From Acanthosepion lycidas (Eukaryota > Mollusca > Cephalopoda > Sepiida > Sepiidae), in contig OZ010577.1 in NCBI GenBank assembly GCA_963932145.1, positions 15,229,889-15,293,888 of the forward strand: a stretch of DNA of 64,000 nucleotides, written 5' to 3'. A model generated the notes under the pieces. That model had not been told where the DNA came from. It saw only the letters and a list, made by a program, of their open reading frames with translations, and searched no databases. Below are positions 25,269-37,400 of the stretch, piece by piece (position 1 is the first letter of the stretch; each line of letters begins with the position of its first letter). The position numbers and the translations under genes are program-made.

Positions 25269-26072
25269 GTGAGCGTAGCATGCAAAGGTTACGACTCACG
25301 TAACAGGGATTTCCTTGAAAAACTGTGTGGACGCAAAGTGGGTGATCGCTGTATGTTTCTCTCCTGCCGTGCGTTCTATTTACCTTTACATTCTTTCATT
25401 TCACTTCATGAACAGGCAAGAGCCTCATCTAAATCCGGCTTACAATTATTTTTCATTCGAACTCATACAGTGAGCGTAGCATGCAAAGGTTACGACTCAC
25501 GTAACAGGGATTTCCTTGAAAAACTGTGTGGACGCAAAATGGGTGATCGCTGTATGTTTCTCTCCTGCCGTGCGTTCTATTTACCTTTACATTCTTTCAT
25601 TTCACTTTATGAACAGGCAAGAGCCTCCTCTCAAACCGGCTTACAATTATTTTTCATTCGAACTCATACAGTGAGCATAGCATGCAAAGGATACCATTCA
25701 TATAACAGGGATTTCCTTGAAAAACTGTGTGGACGCAAAATGGGTGATCGCTGTATGTTTCTCTCCTGCCGTGCGTTCTATCTACCTTTACATTCTTTCA
25801 TTTAACTTTATGAACAGGCAAGAGCCTCCTCTAAAACCTGCTTAAAATTATTTTTCATTCGAACTCATACAGTGAGCGTAGCATGCAAAGGTTACGACTC
25901 AAGTAACAGGGATTTCCTTGAAAAAGTGTGTGGACGCAAAATTTGTGATCGCTGTATGTTTCTCTCCTGCCGTGCGTTCTATTTACCTTTACATTCTTTC
26001 ATTTCATTTTATGAACAGGCAAGAGTCTCCTCTAAAACATGCTTACAATTATTTTTCATTCGAACTCATACA
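25269..26072 (+). repeat. 4-monomer unit of 804 bp, copy 2
   Basis: All markers of 24465-25268 recur in the same order at offset 804. The longer open frames at 24465-25001 and 25068-25805 are a direct result of this repetition. Confidence 0.85.
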
Positions 26073-26876
26073 GTGAGCGTAGCATGCAAAGGATAATATT
26101 CATATAACAGGGATTTCCTTGAAAAACTGTGTGGACGCAAAGTGGGTGATCGCTGTATGTTTCTCTCCTGCCGTGCGTTCTATTTACCTTTACATTCTTT
26201 CATTTCACTTCATGAACAGGCAAGAGCCTCATCTAAATCCGGCTTACAATTATTTTTCATTCGAACTCATACAGTGAGCGTAGCATGCAAAGGTTACGAC
26301 TCACGTAACAGGGATTTCCTTGAAAAACTGTGTGGACGCAAAATGGGTGATCGCTGTATGTTTCTCTCCTGCCGTGCGTTCTATTTACCTTTGCATTCTT
26401 TCATTTCACTTTATGGACAGGCAAGTGTCTCCTCTAAAACCGGCTTACAATTATTTTTCATTCGAACTCATACAGTGAGCGTAGCATGCAAAGGATACTA
26501 TTCATATAACAGGGATTTCCTTGAAAAACTGTGTGGACGCAAAATGGGTGATCGCTGTATGTTTCTCTCCTGCCGTGCGTTCTATCTACCTTTACATACT
26601 TTCATTTAACTTTATGAACAGGCAAGAGCCTCCGCTAAAACCGGCTTACAATTATTTTTCATTCGAACTCATACAGTGAGCGTAGCATGCAATGGATACT
26701 ATTCATATAACAGGGATTTCCTTGAAAAACTGTGTGGACGCAAAGTGGGTGATCGCTGTATGTTTCTCTCCTGCCGTACGTTCTATTTACCTTTACATTC
26801 TTTCATTTCACTTTATGAACAGGCAAGAGCCTCCTCTAAAACCGGCTTACAATTATTTTTCATTCGAACTCATACA
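26073..26876 (+). repeat. Hybrid 4-monomer block
   Basis: The first monomer joins a GGATAATATTC opening to the CACTTCATGAAC, CATCTAAATCC body of the 804-bp unit. The next two follow 21653-22054 instead (TTTGCATTC, TATGGACAGG, AAGTGTC near 26390-26430). The fourth, 26676-26876, has GCAATGGATAC and CCGTACGTTC. The block looks like an exchange between the 804-bp and 3013-bp families. Confidence 0.72.
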
Positions 26877-27051
26877 GTGAGCGTAGCATGCAAAGTTTAC
26901 GACTCACGTAACAGGGATTTCCTTGAAAAATTGTGTGGACGCAAAATGGGTGATCGCTGTATGTTTCTCTCCTGCCGTGCGTTCTATTTATGAACAGGCA
27001 AGGGCCTCCTCTAAAACCGGCTTACAATTATTTTTCATTCGAACTCATACA
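26877..27051 (+). repeat. Deletion monomer, 175 bp (26-bp loss), copy 1
   Basis: GTTCTATTTA is joined directly to TGAACAGGC, removing 26 bp (CCTTTACATT to ACTTTA). The lost segment is flanked by TTTA on both sides, so slippage or end-joining at a 4-bp microhomology would explain it. The same junction occurs at 28860 and 34861. Confidence 0.9.
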
Positions 27052-27855
27052 GTGAGCGTAGCATGCAAAGGATACTATTCATATAACAGGGATTTCCTGG
27101 AAAAACTGTGTGGACGCAAAATGGGTGATCACTGTATGTTTCTCTCCTGCCGTGCGTTGTATTTACCTTTACATTCTTTCATTTAACTTTATGAACAGGC
27201 AAGAGGCTCCTCTAAAAGCTGATTACAATTATTTTTCATTCGAACTCATACAGTGAGCGTAGCATGCAAAGGATACTATTCATATAACAGGGATTTCCTT
27301 GAAAAACTGTGTGGACGCAAAATGGGTGATCGCTGTATGTTTCTCTCCTGCCGTGCGTTCTATTTACCTTTACATTCTTTCATTTAACTTTATGAACAGG
27401 CAAGAGCCTCCTCTAATACCTGCTTACAATTATTTTTCATTCGAACTCATATAGTGAGCGTAGCATGGAAAGGTTACGACTCACGTAACAGGGATTTCCT
27501 TGAAAAACTGTGTGGACGCAAAGTGGGTGATCGCTGTATGTTTCTCTCCTGCCGTGCGTTCTATTTACCTTTACATTCTTTCATTTCCCTTTATGAACAG
27601 GCAAGAGCCTCCTCTAAAACCGGCTTACAATTATTTTTCATTCGAACTCATACATTGAGCGTAGCATGCAAAGGTTACGACTCACGTAACAGGGATTTCC
27701 GTGAAAAACTGTGTGGACGCAAAATGGGTGATCGCTGTATGTTTCTCTCCTACCGTGAGTTCTATTTACCTTTACATTCTTTCATTTCACTTTATGAACA
27801 GGCAAGGGCCTCCTCTAAAACAGGCTTACAATTATTTTTCATTCGAACTCATACA
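26877..27855 (+). repeat. 5-monomer block of 979 bp, diverged third copy of 28860-29838
   Basis: Starts with a 175-bp deletion monomer. It then carries the GCGTTGTATTT, CTCTAATACC, TTTCCCTTTATG and TTCCGTGAAAAAC variants, in the same order as 28860-29838 and 34861-35839 (offset 1983 to the first). It is the most different of the three: CATATAGTG, GCATGGAAAGG and GATCACTG are seen only here. At 27752 it has the first TACCG variant (usual TGCCG) in the window. Confidence 0.8.
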
Positions 27856-28457
27856 GTGAGCGTAGCATGCAAAGGATACTATTCATATAACAGGGATTTC
27901 CTTGAAAAACTGTGTGGACGCAAAATGGGTGATCGCTGTATGTTTCTCTCCTGCCGTGCGTTCTATTTACCTTTACATTCCTTCATTTCACTTTATGAAC
28001 AGGCAAGGGTCTCCTCTAAAACCGGCTTACAATTATTTTTCATTCGAACTCATACAGTGAGCGTAGCATGCAAAGGTTACGACTCACGTAACAGGGATTT
28101 CCTTGTAAAACTGTGTGGACGCAAAATGGGTGATCGCTGTATGTTTCTCTCCTGCCGTGCGTTCTATTTACCTTTACATTCTTTCATTTCACTTTATGAA
28201 CAGGCAAGGGCCTCCTCTAAAACCGGCTTACATTATTTTTCATTCGAACTCATACAGTGAGCGTTGCATGCAAAGGATACTATTCATATAACAGGGATTT
28301 CCTTGAAAAACTGTGTTGACGCAAAATGGTTGATCGCTGTATGTTTCTCTCCTGCCGTGCGTTCTATTTACATTTACATTCTTTCATTTCACTTTATGAA
28401 CAGGCAAGGGCCTCCTCTAAAACCGGCTTGCAATTATTTTTCATTCGAACTAATACA
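27856..28457 (+). repeat. Three monomers, also found at 40863-41465
   Basis: Markers are ACATTCCTTCATTTC (about 27976), CCTTGTAAAACTG (about 28102) and CTGTGTTGACGC with AAATGGTTGATCG (about 28311). The same order appears at 40863-41465, about 13,007 bp downstream, and continues there to 41867. One monomer is 200 bp because CTTACAATTA has lost two As and gained none but a T shift (CTTACATTATT). Confidence 0.7.
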
Positions 28458-28859
28458 GTGAGCGTAGAATGCAAAGGATACTATTCCTATAACAGTGATT
28501 TCCTTGAAAAACTGTGTGGAAGCAAAAAGAGTGATAGCTGTATGTTTCTCTCCTGCCGTGCGTTCTATTTACCTTTACATTCTTTCATTTCACTTTATGA
28601 ACAGGCAAGAGCCTCCTCTAAAACCGGCTTACAATTATTTTTACTTCGAACGCATACAGTGAGCGTATCATGCAAAGGTTACGACTCACGTAACAGAGAT
28701 TTCCTTGAAAAACTGTGTGGACGCAAAGTGGGTGATCGCTGTATGTTTCTCTCCTACCGTGCGTTCTATTTACCTTTACATTCTTTCATTTAACTTTATA
28801 AACAGGCAAGGGCCTCCTCTAAAACCGGCTTACAATTATTTTTCATTCGAACTCATACA

Positions 28860-29034
28860 GTGAGCGTAGCATGGAAAGTTTACGACTCACGTAACAGGGA
28901 TTTCCTTGAAAAACTGTGTGGACGCAAAATGGGTGATCGCTGTATGTTTCTCTCCTGCCGTGCGTTCTATTTATGAACAGGCAAGGGCCTCCTCTAAAAC
29001 CGGCTTACAATTATTTTTCATTCGAACTCATACA
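28860..29034 (+). repeat. Deletion monomer, 175 bp (26-bp loss), copy 2
   Basis: Same TTTA-to-TGAACAGG junction as at 26877. It starts GTGAGCGTAGCATGG rather than GCATGC, a variant shared with 34861 but not with 26877. Confidence 0.9.
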
Positions 29035-30039
29035 GTGAGCGTAGCATGCAAAGGATACTATTCATATAACAGGGATTTCCTGGAAAAACTGTGTGGACGC
29101 AAAATGGGTGATCGCTGTATGTTTCTCTCCTGCCGTGCGTTGTATTTACCTTTACATTCTTTCATTTAACTTTATGAACAGGCAAGAGACTCCTCTAAAA
29201 GCTGATTACAATTATTTTTCATTCGAACTCATACAGTGAGCGTAGCATGCAAAGGATACTATTCATATAACAGGGATTTCCTTGAAAATCTGTGTGGACG
29301 CAAAATGGGTGATCGCTGTATGTTTCTCTCCTGCCGTGCGTTCTATTTACCTTTACATTCTTTCATTTAACTTTATGAACAGGCAAGAGCCTCCTCTAAT
29401 ACCTGCTTACAATTATTTTTCATTCGAACTCATACAGTGAGCGTAGCATGCAAAGGTTACGACTCACGTAACAGGGATTTCCTTGAAAAACTGTGTGGAC
29501 GCAAAGTGGGTGATCGCTGTATGTTTCTCTCCTGCCGTGCGTTCTATTTACCTTTACATTCTTTCATTTCCCTTTATGAACAGGCAAGAGCCTCCTCTAA
29601 AACCGGCTTACAATTATATTTCATTCGAACTCATACATTGAGCGTAGCATGCAAAGGTTACGACTCACGTAACAGGGATTTCCGTGAAAAACTGTGTGGA
29701 CGCAAAATGGGTGATCGCTGTATGTTTCTCTCCTACCGTGAGTTCTATTCACTTTTACATTCTTTCATTTCACTTCATGAACAGGCAAGGGCCTCCTCTA
29801 AAACAGGCTTACAATTATTTTTCATTCGAACTCATACAGTGAGCGTAGCACGCAAAGGATACTATTCATATAACAGGGATTTCCTTTAAAAACTGTGTGG
29901 ACGCAAAATGGTTGATCGCTGTATGTTTCTCTCCTGCCGTGCGTTCTATTTACATTTACATTCTTTCATTTCACTTTATGAACAGGCAAGGGCCTCCTCT
30001 AAAACCGGCTTGCAATTATTTTTCATTCGAACTCATACA

Positions 30040-30842
30040 GTGAGCGTAGCATGCAAAGGTTACGACTCACGTAACAGAGATTTCCTTGAAAAACTGTGTA
30101 GACGCAAAGTGGGTGATCGCTGAATGTTTCTCTCCTACCGTGCGTTCTATTTACCTTTACATTCTTTCATTTAACTTTATAAACAGGCAAGGGCCTCCTC
30201 TAAAACCGGCTTACAATTATTTTTCATTCGAACTCATACAGTGAGCGTAGCATGCAAAGGATACTATTCATATAACAGGGATTTCCTTGAAAAACTGTGT
30301 GGACGCAAAATGGGTGATAGCTGTATGTTTCTCTCCTGCCGTGCGTTCTATTTACCTTTACATTCTTTCATTTCACTTTATGAACAGGCAAGAGCCTCCT
30401 CTAAAACCGGCTTACAATTATTTTTCATTCGAACTCATACAGTGAGCGTAGCATGCAAAGGATCCTATTCATATAACAGGGATTTCCTTGAAAAACTGTG
30501 TGGACGCAAAATGGGTGATCGCTGTACGTTTCTCTTCTGCCGTGCATTCTATTTACCTTTACATTCCTTCATTTCACTTTATGAACAGGCAAGGGTCTCC
30601 TCTAAAACCGGCTTACAATTATTTTTCATTCGAACTCATACAGTGAGCGTAGCATGCAAAGGTTACGACTCACGTAACAGGGATTTCCTTGAAAACTGTG
30701 TGGACGCAAAATGGGTGATCGCTGTATGTTTCTCTCCTGCCGTGCGTTCTATTTACCTTTACATTCTTTCATTACACTTTATGAACAGGCAAGGGCCTCC
30801 TCTAAAACCGGCTTACAATTATTTTTCATTCGAACTCATACA
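30040..30842 (+). repeat. Four monomers present only in copy 1 of the large unit
   Basis: The 803 bp (4 x 201 minus 1) account for the difference between the 6001 and 5198 offsets. The monomers include a TGTGTAGACGC variant, a GATAGCTG variant, one with GGATCCTATTC and CTGTACGTTTCTCTTC, and a 200-bp one with CTTGAAAACTG. Either copy 1 gained them or copy 2 lost them. Boundaries are good to about one monomer. Confidence 0.7.
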
Positions 30843-33800
30843 GTGAGCGTAGCATGCAAAGGATACTATTCATATAACAGGGATTTCTTTGAAAAACTGT
30901 GTAGACGCAAAATGGGTGATCGCTGTATGTTTCTCTCCTGCCGTGCGTTCTATTTACCTTTACATTCTTTCATTTCACTTTATGAACAGGCAAGGGCCTC
31001 CTCTAAAACCGGCTTACAATTATTTTTCATTCAAACTCATACACTGAGCGTAGCACGCAAAGGATACTATTCATATAACAGGGATTTCCTTGAAAAACTG
31101 TGTGGACGCAAAATGGGTGATAGCTGTATGTTTCTCTCCTGCCGTGCGTTCTATTTACCTTTACATTCTTTCATTTCACTTTATGAACAGGCAAGAGCCT
31201 CCTCTAAAACCGGCTTACAATTATTTTTCATTCGAACGCATACAGTGAGCGTAGCATGCAAAGGTTACGACTCACGTAACAGGGATTTCCTTGAAAAACT
31301 GTGTGGACGCAAAGTGGGTGATCGCTGTATGTTTCTCTCCTGCCGTGCGTTCTATTTACCTTTACATTCTTTCATTTCACTTTATGAATAGGGAAGAGCC
31401 TCCGCGAAAACCGGCTTACATTTATTTTTCATTCGAACTCATACAGTGAGCGTAGCATGCAAAGGATACTATTCATATAACAGGGATTTCCTTGAAAAAC
31501 TGTGTGGACGCAAAATGGGTGATCGCTGTATGTTTCTCTCCTGCCGTGCGTTCTATTTACCTTTACATTCTTTCATTTCACTTTATGAACAGGCAAGAGG
31601 CTCCTCTAAAAGATGCTTACAATTATTTTTCATTCGAACTCATACAGTGAGCGTAGCATGCAAAGATACGACTCACGTAACAGGGATTTCCTTGAAAAAC
31701 TGTGTGGACGCAAAGTGGGTGATCGCTGTATGTTTCTCTCCTGCCGTGCGTTGTATTTACCTTTACATTCTTACATTTAACTTTATGAACAGGCAAGAGC
31801 CTCCTCTAAAAGCTGCTTACAATTATTTCTCATTCGAACTCATACAGTGAGCGTAGCATGCAAAGGATACTATTCATATAACAGGGATTTCCTTGAAAAA
31901 CTGTGTGGACGCAAAATGGGTGATCGCTGTATGTTTCTCTCCTGCCGTGCGTTCTATTTACCTTTACATTCTTTCCTTTAACTTTATGAACAGGCAAGAG
32001 CCTCCTCTAAAACCGGCTTACAATTATTTTTCATTCGAACTCATACAGTGAGCGTAGCATGCAAAGGATACTATTCATATAACAGGGATTTCCTTGAAAA
32101 ACTGTGTGGACGCAAAATGGGTGATCGCTGTATGTTTCTCTCCTGCCGTGCGTTCTATTTACCTTTACATTCTTTCCTTTAACTTTATGAACAGGCAAGA
32201 GCCTCCTCTAAAACCGGCTTACAATTATTTTTCATTCGAACTCATACAGTGAGCGTAGCATGCAAATGATACTATTCATATAACAGGGATTTCCTTGAAA
32301 AACTGTGTGGACGCAAAATGGGTGATCGCTGTATGTTTCTCTCCTGCCATGCGTTCTATTTAGCTTGACATTCCTTCATTTCACTTTATGAACAGGCAAG
32401 GGTCTCCTCTAAAACCGGCTTACAATTATTTTTCATTCGAACTCATACAGTGAGCGTAGCATGCAAAGGTTACGACTCACGTAACAGGGATTTCCTTGAA
32501 AAACTGTGTGGACGCAAAATGGGTGATCGCTGTATGTTTCTCTCCTACCGTGCGTTCTATTTACCTTTACATTCTTTCATTTCACTTTATGAACAGGCAA
32601 GGGCCTCCTCTAAACCAGGCTTACAATTATTTTTCATTCGAACTCATACAGTGAGCGTAGCATGCAAAGGATACTATTCATATAACAGGGATTTCCTTGA
32701 AAACTGTGTGGACGCAAAATGAGAGATCGCTGTATGTTTCTCTCCTGCCGTGCGTTCTATTTACATTTACTTTCTTTCATTTCACTTTATGAACAGGCAA
32801 GGGCCTCCTCTAAAACCGGCTTACAATTATTTTTCATTCGAACTCATACAGTGAGCGTAGCATGCAAAGGATACTATTCATATAACAGGGATTTCCTTGA
32901 AAAACTGTGTGGACGCAAAATGGGTGATCGCTGTATGTTTCTCTCCTGCCGTTTGTTCTATTTACCTTTACATTCTTTCATTTCACTTTATGAACAGGCA
33001 AGGGCCTCCTCTAAAACCGGCTTGCAATTATTTTTCATTCCAACTCATACAGTGAGCGTAGCACGCAAAGGATACTATTCATATAACAGGGATTTCCTTG
33101 AAAAACTGTGTGGACGCAAAATGGGTGATAGCTGTATGTTTCTCTCCTGCCGTGCGTTCTATTTACCTTTACATTCTTTCATTTCACTTTATGAACAGGC
33201 AAGAGCCTCCTCTAAAACCGGCTTACAATTATTTTTCATTCGAACGCATACAGTGAGCGTAGCATGCAAAGGTTACGACTCACGTAACAGGGATTTCCTT
33301 GAAAAACTGTGTGGACGCAAAGTGGGTGATCGCTGTATGTTTCTCTCCTGCCGTGCGTTCTATTTACCTTTACATTCTTTCATTTCACTTTATGAACAGG
33401 GAAGAGCCTCCGCGAAAACCGGCTTACATTTATTTTTCATTCGAACTCATACAGTGAGCGTAGCATGCAAAGGATACTATTCATATAACAGGGATTTCCT
33501 TGAAAAACTGTGTGGACGCGAAATGGGTGATCGCTGTATGTTTCTCTCCTGCCGTGCGTTCTATTTACCTTTACATTCTTTCATTTCACTTTATGAACAG
33601 GCAAGAGGCTCCTCTAAAACCGGCTTACAATTATTTTTCATTCGAACTCATACAGTGAGCGTAGCATGCAAATGTTACGACTCACGTAACAGGGATTTCC
33701 TTGAAAAACTGTGTGGACGCAAAATGGGTGATCGCTGTATTTTTCTCTCCTGCCGTGCGTTCTATTTACCTTTACATTCTTTCATTTAACTTTATGAACA

Positions 33801-34458
33801 GGCAAGAGCCTCCTCTAAAAGCTGCTTACAATTATTTTTCATTCGAACTCATACAGTGAGCGTAGCATGCAATGGATACTATTCATATAGCAGGGATTTC
33901 CTTGAAAAACTGTGTGGACGCAAAATGGGTGATCGCTGTATGTTTCTCTCCTGCCGTGCGTTCTATTTACCTTTACATTCTTTCATTTCACTTTATGAAC
34001 AGGCAAGAGCCTCCTCTAAAACCTGCTTACAATTATTTTTCATTCGAACTCATACAGTGAGCGTAGCATGCAAATGATACTATTCATATAACAGGGATTT
34101 CCTTGAAAAACTGTGTGGACGCACAATGTGTGATCGCTGTAAGTTTCTCTCCTGCCGTGCGTTCTATTTACCTTTACATTCTTTCATTTCACTTTATGAA
34201 CAGGCAAGAGCCTCCTCTAAAGCCGGCTTACAATTATTTTTCATTCGAACTCATACAGTGAGCGTAGCATGCAAAGGTTACGACTCACGTAACAGGGATT
34301 TCCTTGAAAAACTGTGTGGACGCAAAGTGGGTGATCGCTGTATGTTTCTCTCCTGCCGTGCGTTCTATTTACATTTACATTCTTTCATTTCACTTTATGA
34401 ACAGGCAAGGGCCTCCTCTAAAACCGGCTTGCAATTATTTTTCATTCGAACTAATACA

Positions 34459-37400
34459 GTGAGCGTAGAATGCAAAGGATACTATTCCTATAACAGTGAT
34501 TTCCTTGAAAAACTGTGTGGAAGCAAAAAGAGTGATAGCTGTATGTTTCTCTCCTGCCGTGCGTTCTATTTACCTTTACATTCTTTCATTTCACTTTATG
34601 AACAGGCAAGAGCCTCCTCTAAAACCGGCTTACAATTATTTTTACTTCGAACGCATACAGTGAGCGTATCATGCAAAGGTTACGACTCACGTAACAGAGA
34701 TTTCCTTGAAAAACTGTGTGGACGCAAAGTGGGTGATCGCTGTATGTTTCTCTCCTACCGTGCGTTCTATTTACCTTTACATTCTTTCATTTAACTTTAT
34801 AAACAGGCAAGGGCCTCCTCTAAAACCGGCTTACAATTATTTTTCATTCGAACTCATACAGTGAGCGTAGCATGGAAAGTTTACGACTCACGTAACAGGG
34901 ATTTCCTTGAAAAACTGTGTGGACGCAAAATGGGTGATCGCTGTATGTTTCTCTCCTGCCGTGCGTTCTATTTATGAACAGGCAAGGGCCTCCTCTAAAA
35001 CCGGCTTACAATTATTTTTCATTCGAACTCATACAGTGAGCGTAGCATGCAAAGGATACTATTCATATAACAGGGATTTCCTGGAAAAACTGTGTGGACG
35101 CAAAATGGGTGATCGCTGTATGTTTCTCTCCTGCCGTGCGTTGTATTTACCTTTACATTCTTTCATTTAACTTTATGAACAGGCAAGAGACTCCTCTAAA
35201 AGCTGATTACAATTATTTTTCATTCGAACTCATACAGTGAGCGTAGCATGCAAAGGATACTATTCATATAACAGGGATTTCCTTGAAAATCTGTGTGGAC
35301 GCAAAATGGGTGATCGCTGTATGTTTCTCTCCTGCCGTGCGTTCTATTTACCTTTACATTCTTTCATTTAACTTTATGAACAGGCAAGAGCCTCCTCTAA
35401 TACCTGCTTACAATTATTTTTCATTCGAACTCATACAGTGAGCGTAGCATGCAAAGGTTACGACTCACGTAACAGGGATTTCCTTGAAAAACTGTGTGGA
35501 CGCAAAGTGGGTGATCGCTGTATGTTTCTCTCCTGCCGTGCGTTCTATTTACCTTTACATTCTTTCATTTCCCTTTATGAACAGGCAAGAGCCTCCTCTA
35601 AAACCGGCTTACAATTATATTTCATTCGAACTCATACATTGAGCGTAGCATGCAAAGGTTACGACTCACGTAACAGGGATTTCCGTGAAAAACTGTGTGG
35701 ACGCAAAATGGGTGATCGCTGTATGTTTCTCTCCTACCGTGAGTTCTATTCACTTTTACATTCTTTCATTTCACTTCATGAACAGGCAAGGGCCTCCTCT
35801 AAAACAGGCTTACAATTATTTTTCATTCGAACTCATACAGTGAGCGTAGCACGCAAAGGATACTATTCATATAACAGGGATTTCCTTTAAAAACTGTGTG
35901 GACGCAAAATGGTTGATCGCTGTATGTTTCTCTCCTGCCGTGCGTTCTATTTACATTTACATTCTTTCATTTCACTTTATGAACAGGCAAGGGCCTCCTC
36001 TAAAACCGGCTTGCAATTATTTTTCATTCGAACTCATACAGTGAGCGTAGCATGCAAAGGATACTATTCATATAACAGGGATTTCTTTGAAAAACTGTGT
36101 AGACGCAAAATGGGTGATCGCTGTATGTTTCTCTCCTGCCGTGCGTTCTATTTACCTTTACATTCTTTCATTTCACTTTATGAACAGGCAAGGGCCTCCT
36201 CTAAAACCGGCTTACAATTATTTTTCATTCAAACTCATACACTGAGCGTAGCACGCAAAGGATACTATTCATATAACAGGGATTTCCTTGAAAAACTGTG
36301 TGGACGCAAAATGGGTGATAGCTGTATGTTTCTCTCCTGCCGTGCGTTCTATTTACCTTTACATTCTTTCATTTCACTTTATGAACAGGCAAGAGCCTCC
36401 TCTAAAACCGGCTTACAATTATTTTTCATTCGAACGCATACAGTGAGCGTAGCATGCAAAGGTTACGACTCACGTAACAGGGATTTCCTTGAAAAACTGT
36501 GTGGACGCAAAGTGGGTGATCGCTGTATGTTTCTCTCCTGCCGTGCGTTCTATTTACCTTTACATTCTTTCATTTCACTTTATGAATAGGGAAGAGCCTC
36601 CGCGAAAACCGGCTTACATTTATTTTTCATTCGAACTCATACAGTGAGCGTAGCATGCAAAGGATACTATTCATATAACAGGGATTTCCTTGAAAAACTG
36701 TGTGGACGCAAAATGGGTGATCGCTGTATGTTTCTCTCCTGCCGTGCGTTCTATTTACCTTTACATTCTTTCATTTCACTTTATGAACAGGCAAGAGGCT
36801 CCTCTAAAAGATGCTTACAATTATTTTTCATTCGAACTCATACAGTGAGCGTAGCATGCAAAGATACGACTCACGTAACAGGGATTTCCTTGAAAAACTG
36901 TGTGGACGCAAAGTGGGTGATCGCTGTATGTTTCTCTCCTGCCGTGCGTTGTATTTACCTTTACATTCTTACATTTAACTTTATGAACAGGCAAGAGCCT
37001 CCTCTAAAAGCTGCTTACAATTATTTCTCATTCGAACTCATACAGTGAGCGTAGCATGCAAAGGATACTATTCATATAACAGGGATTTCCTTGAAAAACT
37101 GTGTGGACGCAAAATGGGTGATCGCTGTATGTTTCTCTCCTGCCGTGCGTTCTATTTACCTTTACATTCTTTCCTTTAACTTTATGAACAGGCAAGAGCC
37201 TCCTCTAAAACCGGCTTACAATTATTTTTCATTCGAACTCATACAGTGAGCGTAGCATGCAAAGGATACTATTCATATAACAGGGATTTCCTTGAAAAAC
37301 TGTGTGGACGCAAAATGGGTGATCGCTGTATGTTTCTCTCCTGCCGTGCGTTCTATTTACCTTTACATTCTTTCCTTTAACTTTATGAACAGGCAAGAGC

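Larger units (their letters stand above)
28458..34458 (+). repeat. Large higher-order unit of 6001 bp (30 monomers), copy 1
   Basis: 28458-30040 or slightly beyond matches the sequence 6001 bp downstream, and 30843-34257 matches the sequence 5198 bp downstream. Both distances equal whole numbers of monomers minus the known short deletions: 30 x 201 minus 29, and 26 x 201 minus 28. Diagnostic variants include GTAGAATGC with AGCAAAAAGAGTG (28458), CGAACGCATACAG, GCACGCAAAGG (29839, 31044, 33052), CCTTTAAAAACTG (29883), CAAAGATACGAC (31659), GGGAAGAGCCTCCGCG (31391) and TTTAGCTTGAC (32359). Confidence 0.86.

Noticed and set aside
26923-27186. Open frames beginning in a second frame (MKNCVDAKWV type) and joining the main frame
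   Set aside because: They result from 26-bp or one-base deletions that shift between two frames of the same monomer. The second frame normally ends at the TGA of the next monomer start.
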